Shown: in pieces, positions 1 to 5,060 of the stretch
Position numbering within the stretch: position 1 is the first letter of the stretch
How the letters are laid out: the number at the start of each line of letters is the position of its first letter
Translations under genes and position numbers: made by a program
Origin: Methanomassiliicoccus sp. UBA6
Lineage (GTDB): Archaea > Thermoplasmatota > Thermoplasmata > Methanomassiliicoccales > Methanomassiliicoccaceae
Direction: 5' to 3'
Assembly (NCBI GenBank): GCA_002508545.1
Contig: DAVH01000036.1
Span: 1 to 12,357, forward strand
DNA: 12,357 nt
Notes under the pieces: model-generated
The model's database searches: none
The model's input: the letters and a program-made list of their open reading frames with translations, nothing else
What the model was told of the DNA's origin: nothing

Positions 1-461
1 GGGTTGGGGAACTCCTGCACGTGATCACTGTCGACGGTCATGACCCCCCTGCCGTCCTCGTAGAAGTACAGCCGCGGGTTGAGATCGCCGAGCACATCGA
101 GGTTCCTGACCATGGCCTCCTGGAGGTCGCTGTCCATCTCCCTGGATACCCGGTAGACCCATTCCACGTTTCCGCCGTTCATGCGCACCGGGGAGAACCG
201 GTACGCGACCTGGTTAGCCTCGACCGGGACGCCCAGGCCCACCGCCTCCACCAGCCCGCGCGGGGTCTGCAGCGGCTGACCGGTGAAGAACTCGAGCAGG
301 AAGAGGTGAGTGTAGTTCCTTCCGTCGGTGGTGCCGAAATCGCCGGTGGTGGCGATAGTGTCGATGAAGCGCTTGTCAAGGGCCTCTAGCGGGGTCCGGC
401 CGTTCAGCTCAGGGATCTTCTCGTCGGCAGCCCCGTCCAAAAGTATGACCAGCGTGTTCAT
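1..461 (-). CDS. ApgM-family (2,3-bisphosphoglycerate-independent phosphoglycerate mutase-like) protein, partial
   Basis: The first 153 residues of a protein that continues beyond the left edge; a full-length ApgM is about 400 residues. The N-terminus reads MNTLVILLDGAADEKIPELN, followed by GRTPLEAL, then D34-T-I-A, and PRGLVEAVGLGV at about 67-78. This is the start of the archaeal ApgM / alkaline-phosphatase-superfamily fold. D9 in the DG pair is the expected metal ligand. The ATG at 461 is preceded by a GGTGGAG ribosome-binding stretch at good spacing and by a TATA-like box at 498-508. An oddity: the stretch that normally carries the Gly-Ser-Asp nucleophile motif reads G47-R-N-Y-T-H and is about 8 residues shorter than in the Methanocaldococcus enzyme as I recall it. 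Family membership is fairly sure, but true mutase activity is doubtful. It could be a paralogue with another phosphoryl-transfer or hydrolase role. Confidence 0.8.
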   Translation of the reverse strand, partial: MNTLVILLDGAADEKIPELNGRTPLEALDKRFIDTIATTGDFGTTDGRNYTHLFLLEFFTGQPLQTPRGLVEAVGLGVPVEANQVAYRFSPVRMNGGNVEWVYRVSREMDSDLQEAMVRNLDVLGDLNPRLYFYEDGRGVMTVDSDHVQEFPN

Positions 462-497
462 GTCAGGCTCCACCGTGGACCTGATATTAAGACCCGC

Positions 498-508
498 TAA
501 TATACTTT
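498..508 (-). promoter_or_regulatory. TATA-like box for the ApgM-family gene
   Basis: Reads AAAGTATATTA on the minus strand. Its centre is about 42 bases before the ATG at 461, which predicts a start near 476 and a leader of roughly 15 bases containing the GGTGGAG ribosome-binding site. Inference from spacing only. Confidence 0.45.
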
Positions 509-599
509 CCCAACCTGTCAGTATTTCCATATATCAGTTGTCGAAAACTAATTTCGGCTATCGAAACGAACATGAGGCATCGGGAACATATATGCTCAC

Positions 600-959
600 A
601 TGCTCCGCATGAAGAGGGCCTACGACCCTCCCTCCAAGGATGACGGCACCCGGGTGCTGGTAGAGAGGCTGTGGCCGAGGGGCCTGACCAAAGAGCGGGC
701 CTCGATCGACATCTGGTGCAAGGAGATCTCCCCGTCCCCGGAGCTCAGGAAATGGTATGCCCACGACGCGTCCAAGTGGGACGAGTTCCGCGCGCGCTAC
801 CTTGATGAAATACGAAACGAGCCGGCGGTGGAGCGGCTTAGGAAGCTCTCGGAGTCGAGGACCGTGACCCTGGTCTTCGCCGCCCGGGACGCCGAGAGGA
901 GCAGCGCCAAGGTGCTGATGGATTTCCTGCTCCAGAGCGCCGACCAAGCTGTTTTATAG
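600..959 (+). CDS. DUF488 family protein, YeaO-like
   Basis: A 119-residue protein of the DUF488/YeaO family, the usual length for it. The signature is near the N-terminus: KRAYDPPSKDDG, then TRVLVERLWPRG ending at about residue 28. A middle motif follows, SPSPELRKWYAHD, then WDEFRARYLDEI, and a C-terminal beta strand VTLVFAARD. This matches E. coli YeaO along its length. The family's biochemical function is unknown; DUF488 proteins are small cytosolic proteins without membrane segments. The ATG at 600 is chosen because it gives the YeaO-like N-terminus; the ATG at 609 would also keep the motif. Neither has a clear ribosome-binding site. It is transcribed divergently from the ApgM-family gene, and candidate AT-rich promoter elements lie at 528-536 and 541-556. 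Its stop codon overlaps the TATA-like box of the next gene. Confidence 0.85.
   Translation: MLRMKRAYDPPSKDDGTRVLVERLWPRGLTKERASIDIWCKEISPSPELRKWYAHDASKWDEFRARYLDEIRNEPAVERLRKLSESRTVTLVFAARDAERSSAKVLMDFLLQSADQAVL
951..958 (+). promoter_or_regulatory. TATA-like box upstream of the 62-aa orphan gene
   Basis: GTTTTATA overlaps the last codons of the DUF488 gene. The predicted start is near 980, giving an 18-base leader with AAGGG before the TTG at 998. A perfect inverted repeat (965-980) lies between the box and the start. Confidence 0.4.
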
Positions 960-964
960 GCAAC

Positions 965-980
965 TCCCCATAACTGGGGA
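965..980. repeat. Perfect inverted repeat TCCCCA-TAAC-TGGGGA
   Basis: A 6-bp perfect stem with a 4-base loop between the DUF488 stop and the next gene. It sits immediately downstream of a TATA-like box and over the predicted transcription start, the usual place for an archaeal repressor operator. It could instead be a short hairpin at the 3' end of the DUF488 transcript; no T-run follows it on the plus strand. Confidence 0.5.
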
Positions 981-997
981 CCGACAAGGGATACGGA

Positions 998-1186
998 TTG
1001 GCGGAAGGAGAACTGAGAAAGGTCGTCGTGATGTTCGACCCTCTCGGCCGTGAGGTCTCCGATCCTTCCCAGGCGTCCAGGGTGATCACCTCGTTCTACG
1101 ATGGCGAGGGTCGATTGGTCCGCAGGGTCCTGGGAAAGGCGGTCATCGTCACACCGGAAGGTAAGGACGGCGCGGGCGACGAATGA
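998..1186 (+). CDS. Hypothetical 62-aa protein, TTG start
   Basis: I do not recognise this protein. It is 62 residues: an N-terminal basic/hydrophobic beta stretch (RKVVVMFDPLGRE), a middle segment VITSFYDGEGRLVRRVLG, a strand KAVIVTP, and an acidic tail. There is no cysteine, signal peptide or membrane segment. Support for its being real: third codon positions are strongly G/C like the neighbours, AAGGG lies 8 bases before the TTG, and a TATA-like box is at the right distance. The TTG at 998 is the best start; an internal ATG at 1031 would remove the first 11 residues. Its pattern of alternating strands suggests a small beta-rich fold, but this is only an impression. It may be co-transcribed with, or separately driven from, the DUF488 gene 38 bases upstream. 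Confidence 0.6.
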   Translation: MAEGELRKVVVMFDPLGREVSDPSQASRVITSFYDGEGRLVRRVLGKAVIVTPEGKDGAGDE

Positions 1187-1198
1187 CTCTGGTCCGCC

Positions 1199-1306
1199 TA
1201 AAAAAAATCCGGGAACCACTGGTAAGGATCAGCAGGGCGGCGTATCCCCTTGTCACGTTTATAGAAATCTCCGCCCCACCGATCCCCAGAAATTCGGTTC
1301 CCGGAT
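1199..1306 (-). ncRNA. Candidate structured small RNA (26-bp imperfect hairpin with oligo-T end)
   Basis: Bases 1207-1217 pair perfectly with 1296-1306 (11 bp). Then 1219-1222 pair with 1286-1289 (4 bp), 1226-1230 with 1281-1285 (5 bp) and 1235-1240 with 1271-1276 (6 bp), leaving a 30-base apical loop. On the minus strand the hairpin is followed directly by eight T (1207-1200), as in an intrinsic terminator. An AT-rich TATA-like stretch lies at 1321-1335, whose predicted start falls near 1304-1306, exactly the 5' end of the hairpin. That arrangement suggests a free-standing minus-strand RNA of about 107 bases. Alternatives: a terminator for the plus-strand gene ending at 1186, a 5' leader structure of the gene at 1460 (a TTTATAG box lies inside the loop), or a small inverted-repeat element. 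I do not recognise a known RNA family. Confidence 0.35.
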
Positions 1307-1376
1307 AATTTATTTCATAGACTTAAAATTAAAATTCTGATGCAAATCATAGATGTCCTGAGATAATCGTAGCTCT

Positions 1377-1401
1377 CGTTCTTGATAACCAGGAGAGAAC
1401 G
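1377..1401. repeat. Inverted repeat CGTTCT/AGAACG in the leader of the 146-aa gene
   Basis: CGTTCT at 1377-1382 pairs with AGAACG at 1396-1401, enclosing an AGGAG sequence. It lies in the region that would be the 5' leader of the gene starting at 1460. The stem is only 6 bp, so its significance is uncertain. Confidence 0.3.
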
Positions 1402-1459
1402 TAGTTAAAGAATGTTGCTGAAATCAGGGCTGCGTAGAACGCAAAGGGATGGACAAACA

Positions 1460-1900
1460 ATGAACATGACCTTTGATGAGTTCCTTGCCCTGGCCAAGAA
1501 GTATCAGGCCATCGGCAGCTCAGCACAGAATCTGCTCGAGGACATCCGCAGGGGCCCCTACCGGGTCCAGGACGGAGTTCGCCTCAGGCAGCTCTACGAG
1601 TTCCTGCTGGACCTGCAGATGGTGCAGGACGACCAGAAGGAATTGAACGAGGCCGTGGCCACGGTTGCCAACATCCTCGCGGAGTACCAGGACGAAGAAG
1701 AGGAGAGGATCATCTCCGAGAAGTGGGTCCCCGAGAAGGGATTCCCCGGCGCGACCCTGTGGCTGCAGCGCGAGGACGCCAAATGGGCAATCGCTCCTTC
1801 CCCCAAGGAGGGCGCCTGCCTGGGCAAGTGCGTCAAGGACATCGGCTCGCACAAGTGGTTCGACAAGCCCCTTCCCCTGCTGGTCGACGGCGTGCGGTAA
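1460..1900 (+). CDS. Hypothetical protein, 146 aa
   Basis: I do not recognise this family. Residues 1 to about 85 look largely helical (FDEFLALAKKYQ, LRQLYEFLLDLQMVQDDQK, LNEAVATVANILAEYQ), ending in an acidic run DEEEER. The C-terminal 50 residues look more globular: a WVPEKGFPG turn, a strand LWLQREDAKWAIAP, and a CLGKC cysteine pair at about 122-126. No signal peptide or membrane segment is seen. The frame stays open upstream to an ATG at 1412, but I prefer the ATG at 1460: codons become G/C-ending only from there, and AAAGGGATGG precedes it with about 7 bases of spacing. The region 1412-1459 has A/T-rich wobble bases (TTG, AAA, TCA, AGA, CAA), unlike coding sequence here. It is apparently a single-gene transcript with an AT-rich leader, ending in a pyrimidine-rich tract at 1911-1942. 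Confidence 0.75.
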   Translation: MNMTFDEFLALAKKYQAIGSSAQNLLEDIRRGPYRVQDGVRLRQLYEFLLDLQMVQDDQKELNEAVATVANILAEYQDEEEERIISEKWVPEKGFPGATLWLQREDAKWAIAPSPKEGACLGKCVKDIGSHKWFDKPLPLLVDGVR

Positions 1901-1910
1901 CCCCTAAACC

Positions 1911-1942
1911 CTTTCCTTTATACACTTTTCATCTTTCTATTA
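1911..1942 (+). terminator. Pyrimidine/T-rich terminator tract
   Basis: The 32 bases just after the 146-aa gene are dominated by short T runs (CTTTCCTTTA, CTTTTC, CTTTCT). Archaeal RNA polymerase terminates at such oligo-T tracts without a strict hairpin requirement. Its position between convergent genes fits. Confidence 0.45.
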
Positions 1943-1962
1943 TCCACTATCTAGTTCATCGG

Positions 1963-1978
1963 CGAGACCATGGTCTCG
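1963..1978. repeat. Perfect 16-bp palindrome CGAGACCATGGTCTCG
   Basis: The sequence equals its own reverse complement over 16 bases. It lies in the 111-base gap between the convergent 146-aa gene and hypF. It could form a hairpin in either transcript's 3' region or be a binding site for a dimeric protein. No T-run follows it in the hypF direction. Confidence 0.6.
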
Positions 1979-2011
1979 ACGTTCATGACGACATCCGGTG
2001 CCCGGCGAGCG

Positions 2012-4192
2012 TCAAGCTATCCTTTTCAGCGCGATGGCGCACTGGCCGCTGGAGATGCCCCCGTCGCCGTTGGGCAGACGGTCCGGGCAGACGAACCTCA
2101 GTCCCCTGGACCGCACCATGCGCTCGGTGAGCGAGGTGATCACCCCGTTATACGAGACCCCTCCGGTCAGGCCGATGGCGTCCAGGCCCCTCTTTGAGGC
2201 CTCGTCCGCGGCCGCTTCCACCAGGGATTCGAGGACCGCCGACACGTAGCTCAGCGCGAGGTCCGCCCGTGATCCCTTCATTTCTCTAAGCTCCTGGAAC
2301 AGGGGCACGGTCATCACCGTTCCGTTCCTCCGCTCCGCCCTCAGCCCGGGGATGATCTCGCCCTGCTCCAGGACCGCCTCCAGCTTCATCGCCGGCTCCC
2401 CGTCGTAGGTGCGGTTCTGGCATACCTCGAAGTGGCAGGACAGCGCGTCCAGCAGCCGGCCGAACCCGGTGGTGGTCTTGCTCCCGGCCATGAGCTTGCG
2501 CAGGACCGCGGCCTCGCCGTCGCTGAAGTACGGCCCGGGCCGCCCGGCCAGCTCGTCCATGGCGAACACCAGCCTGCGGGGGTCGCGGACCGCCTTCTCC
2601 CCTCCCAGGAGCGGGACGGGCTGGATGTGGGCGATCCGGTCGTAGGACGACAGGTCGGCGCGCAGCACCTCGCCTCCCCAGGCCTGGCCGTCGTCGCCGT
2701 ATCCCGTTCCGTCCAGCGTCAGCGTCACCAGCTCGTCCTCCCCGGCCTCCAGCATCAGCGCCGCGGCGTGGGCCCAGTGGTGCTGCACCTCCACCAGCTC
2801 CGCCCTCTCCCGGTGTGCGAGGTTCGTTCCGAGCTTGCGGTTGCTGTACCCGGGGTGCAGGTCCACCGCCACCGCCTGGACCTTGTCCACGCCCAGGAGC
2901 TCGCGGAAGTTCTGGACCGAGGCGTCGAGGAAGTCGATGACCCCCATGGAGTCGCCGTCCCCGATGTACTGGGTGGTGAACAGCCGGCCGTCCTTGGCTA
3001 CCGCCCCGCAGAGGTTCTCCTGCGCCCCCAGGCCGATCGCGCTGCCCTTGAGCGGGATGTCCAGCGACGATGGGATGTGCCCCCTGGACCGCCGTATGAA
3101 GAAAGTGCGCTCCCCGTAGGCCCGGAGGACCGAGTCATCGCACCGGTTGATGATCTCCCGGTCGTGCATCAGGTACGCTTCCGCCCCCAGCTCCAGGGCG
3201 TCGGTGTCCCTCAGGACCATCGGCTCGCCGGGGATGTTGGCCGAGGTCATGACCAACGCGTCCTCGCTCAGGTACTTGAACAGCAGGTGGTGCATCCCGG
3301 CGTAGGGGAGGAACAGACCGATGTTGCTCAACCCCGGGGAGATGAGCTCGGTGACCGGACTCTGGCGCTTGCGCACCAGGACCACCGGGCGGTGCGAGGA
3401 GGTCAGGAGCCTCTCCTCGAACTCCGTGGGCTCGCCATACCTTCTCACAGCCTCCATGTCCCTGACCATGATGGCGAACGGCTTCTCCCGGCGGTGGTAC
3501 CACTCTCTCAGCCTCGGGAGGGTAGCCAGCGTCGCGCAGATGTGCATCCCGCCCCAGCTCTTGGCCACGCCGATGTATCCTCTGTGCAGCATCTGGGCGA
3601 AGCTCTTGATGGGGTTCTCGCCCTCCAGCACCTTCCCGTTATTGTCCAGCAGGTAGTAGGACGGGCCGCAGTGGGGGCAGGAGATGGTCTGGTGGTGGAA
3701 CCTCCGAGCTTGGGGATCATCGTACTCGTTCCGGCATTCGGGGTCCATCGGGAAGTCGCGCATGGACGTCTTCTCCCGGTCGTACGGTAGGCTGGTGATG
3801 ACCGTGAACCTCGCCCCGCAGTTGGTGCAGTTGGTGAACGGGTAGAGGTACCTCCGGTCCGTGGGATCGAACATCTCCCTCAGGCAGTCGTCGCATACCG
3901 CGGTGTCGTTAGGGATCCCGACCCCCTTCTGCCCGGCCTCGCTGGCCACGATGCGGAACGATGTCCCGTAGGCATCGTCGGACGGCGACATCTCCACCGA
4001 GTCCAGGCGGGCCAGCGGCGGCAGCTCTTCCCTGAGCCGCCTGACGAACTCGTCGGCCTGGCGGTCCACCACGATGACCACGTTGGAGCCGTTGTTCTGG
4101 ACATAGCCCTTCAAACCCATGGAGGTGGCGATGCGGTAGACGGTGGGACGGAATCCCACACCCTGGACGATGCCATGAACAACGATCCTCAT
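2012..4192 (-). CDS. hypF: Carbamoyltransferase HypF, [NiFe]-hydrogenase maturation
   Basis: HypF transfers the carbamoyl group of carbamoyl phosphate, via AMP activation, to HypE; this becomes the cyanide ligand of [NiFe] hydrogenase. Length is 726 aa, near the family norm of about 750. Domains in order: acylphosphatase (1 to about 85, GIVQGVGFRP at 7-16); zinc-finger region with C100/C103, C122/C125, C153 and C172/C175; YrdC-like nucleotide domain (about 185-375, RREKPFAIMVRD); Kae1-like carbamoyltransferase domain (about 380-720) with DLHPGYSN near 444, the metal-binding HHWAH at 471-475 and LDGTGYGDDG near 493. The spacing CX2C-X18-CX2C-X24-xX2C-X18-CX2C is exact, but the fifth ligand is D150 instead of Cys. 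The ATG at 4192 sits about 26 bases after a TATA box, so the mRNA is probably leaderless. No hyp or hydrogenase genes are adjacent. Confidence 0.97.
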   Translation of the reverse strand: MRIVVHGIVQGVGFRPTVYRIATSMGLKGYVQNNGSNVVIVVDRQADEFVRRLREELPPLARLDSVEMSPSDDAYGTSFRIVASEAGQKGVGIPNDTAVCDDCLREMFDPTDRRYLYPFTNCTNCGARFTVITSLPYDREKTSMRDFPMDPECRNEYDDPQARRFHHQTISCPHCGPSYYLLDNNGKVLEGENPIKSFAQMLHRGYIGVAKSWGGMHICATLATLPRLREWYHRREKPFAIMVRDMEAVRRYGEPTEFEERLLTSSHRPVVLVRKRQSPVTELISPGLSNIGLFLPYAGMHHLLFKYLSEDALVMTSANIPGEPMVLRDTDALELGAEAYLMHDREIINRCDDSVLRAYGERTFFIRRSRGHIPSSLDIPLKGSAIGLGAQENLCGAVAKDGRLFTTQYIGDGDSMGVIDFLDASVQNFRELLGVDKVQAVAVDLHPGYSNRKLGTNLAHRERAELVEVQHHWAHAAALMLEAGEDELVTLTLDGTGYGDDGQAWGGEVLRADLSSYDRIAHIQPVPLLGGEKAVRDPRRLVFAMDELAGRPGPYFSDGEAAVLRKLMAGSKTTTGFGRLLDALSCHFEVCQNRTYDGEPAMKLEAVLEQGEIIPGLRAERRNGTVMTVPLFQELREMKGSRADLALSYVSAVLESLVEAAADEASKRGLDAIGLTGGVSYNGVITSLTERMVRSRGLRFVCPDRLPNGDGGISSGQCAIALKRIA

Positions 4193-4212
4193 GCCCGGAT
4201 TCCAACGCTATG

Positions 4213-4222
4213 GGATTATAAG
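4213..4222 (-). promoter_or_regulatory. TATA box for hypF (leaderless start)
   Basis: The minus strand carries TTATAA at 4221-4216. Its centre is about 26 bases before the hypF ATG, so the transcript should begin at or within a base or two of the A of the start codon. No ribosome-binding site lies between, consistent with leaderless translation. Confidence 0.55.
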
Positions 4223-4355
4223 GTTCTTCCGAAAACCGCTTTCGTGAGCGCTCATGAGTCGGGCGCTCGGAGCACGCCCGGCGGTGACCGTCGGTCCGAT
4301 AGCTCCGTTCTCGAGCCTCGACCCGCTGTCCGGCGGTAGGATTCCCGGCGACATT

Positions 4356-4363
4356 GTTTATTA
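4356..4363 (+). promoter_or_regulatory. TATA-like box for gcvH
   Basis: GTTTATTA, centred about 40 bases before the gcvH ATG, predicts a start near 4385 and a short leader containing the GAGGAAGAG ribosome-binding site. The 206-base gap between hypF and gcvH thus carries two divergent promoters, with GC-rich sequence and a TGAGCGCTCA palindrome (4245-4254) between them. Confidence 0.5.
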
Positions 4364-4398
4364 ACGCATCTTATTATGGGTCCGCAGAGGAAGAGAGC

Positions 4399-4788
4399 AT
4401 GGCTGACACGAGCCTGGTCAAGGACGGATTGAAGTACACGGCCGATCATGAATGGGTAAGCGTAGAGGGCGGCAACGCCAGGATGGGCATCACCGACCAT
4501 GCTCAGTCCGAGCTCACCGAGATCGTTTTCATCGAGCTGCCCAAGGTGGGCAAGAGATATGCCAAGGGAGAGGTCATCGCCCAGCTGGAGAGCGTGAAGA
4601 CCGTGGCGTCGGTCTACGCGCCGGTCAGCGGCGAGGTCATCGAGGTAAACTCCCAGCTGGAGGACCAGACCCAGCAGATCAACGAGTCCCCGTACGACAG
4701 CGGATGGCTCGCGGTCATCAAGATGGACGACCCGTCCGCGGCGGACGGCCTCATGGACGCGGCAGCTTACCGCAAGCTGCTGGGTTGA
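4399..4788 (+). CDS. gcvH: Glycine cleavage system H protein
   Basis: GcvH is the lipoyl carrier that shuttles the aminomethyl group between the P, T and L proteins of glycine cleavage. The protein is 129 aa, the usual size. It shows the family pattern: YTADHEWVSVEGG near the N-terminus, GITDHAQSEL, IVFIELPKVGK, then the lipoylation motif LESVKTVASVYAPVSGEV with K67 as the lipoylated lysine, followed by VNSQLEDQTQQINESPY and a GWLAVIK strand. The ATG at 4399 is chosen over an open in-frame extension to 4354 because GAGGAAGAG sits just upstream and the TATA-like box at 4356-4363 would lie inside any longer gene. No gcvT, gcvP, lpd or lipoate ligase genes are in the window, so the partner proteins, if present, are encoded elsewhere. 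Confidence 0.96.
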   Translation: MADTSLVKDGLKYTADHEWVSVEGGNARMGITDHAQSELTEIVFIELPKVGKRYAKGEVIAQLESVKTVASVYAPVSGEVIEVNSQLEDQTQQINESPYDSGWLAVIKMDDPSAADGLMDAAAYRKLLG

Positions 4789-4791
4789 ACC

Positions 4792-4812
4792 GCCCCGTCC
4801 TTGGTGCGGGGC
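4792..4812 (+). terminator. Hairpin downstream of gcvH
   Basis: GCCCCG (4792-4797) pairs with CGGGGC (4807-4812) around a 9-base loop, 4 bases after the gcvH stop. No T-run follows, so it may act as a 3'-end stabiliser rather than a true terminator. Confidence 0.3.
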
Positions 4813-4915
4813 ATCCCGCTTCATCCACCTGAATCACTGAACCTGCGCTGAGGTCGGCCAAAGTCAAGTGTCCGCGAGCGCGAGCTGCGGCCGCTCCCAC
4901 CGTACCGTCCGCGAT

Positions 4916-4965
4916 CCTCGATAGAGGAAACGCCGCTCGGTGAGGCGGCCGAGAGCGCGTTCTAT
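4916..4965. other. Stem-loop in the gcvH-mtnP convergent gap
   Basis: The 272-base gap between gcvH and mtnP holds no gene I can support. Within it, ATAG (4921-4924) pairs with CTAT (4962-4965), AACG (4929-4932) with CGTT (4958-4961), and CTCGG (4936-4940) with CCGAG (4949-4953), plus a CG/CG pair between them, giving about 15 paired positions with bulges. A competing small hairpin CCTC-GATA-GAGG lies at 4916-4927. This may be an RNA structure or simply a result of GC-rich composition. Confidence 0.3.
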
Positions 4966-5004
4966 GCAGCCCGCCCATACAATATTAGAACATCCAGCTT
5001 GAGC

Positions 5005-5057
5005 GAAGAAATAAAACTGCCCGGACGCCGGTCACCGCCGGCGCCGGTCAACGGCGT
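5005..5057 (-). terminator. Terminator of mtnP
   Basis: Just after the mtnP stop, the minus strand has an ACGCCG / CGGCGT inverted repeat (plus-strand 5052-5057 and 5025-5030) enclosing a GC-rich palindromic core, followed at 5016-5005 by TTTTATTTCTTC. This is a hairpin plus T-rich tract in the right orientation. Confidence 0.55.
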
Positions 5058-5060
5058 TTC

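Noticed and set aside
21..389. 122-codon plus-strand open frame at the left edge
   Set aside because: Antisense to the ApgM-family gene, which shows real family motifs and a ribosome-binding site.
587..594. CATATATG as TATA box for the DUF488 gene
   Set aside because: A start 25 bases downstream would fall after both candidate start codons.
1207..1306. tRNA, 5S rRNA or riboswitch identity for the hairpin
   Set aside because: No T-loop (GGTTCRA), no anticodon arm layout, no 5S core motifs, and no TPP or fluoride riboswitch core could be found.
2432..3790. 452-codon plus-strand open frame antisense to hypF
   Set aside because: Shadow of hypF, which has all its domains intact on the minus strand.
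4252..4824. 190-codon minus-strand open frame across gcvH
   Set aside because: Antisense to gcvH and runs through both promoters; no recognisable domain.
4921..4965. RNase P RNA because of GAGGAAACGCC
   Set aside because: Only loosely like the GAGGAAAGUCC element; the gap is too small for the rest of the RNA and no matching 3' element was seen.
4751..4978. 75-codon minus-strand open frame in the gcvH-mtnP gap
   Set aside because: Overlaps the gcvH 3' end, has no ribosome-binding site, arginine/alanine-rich low-complexity translation and no correctly spaced promoter.
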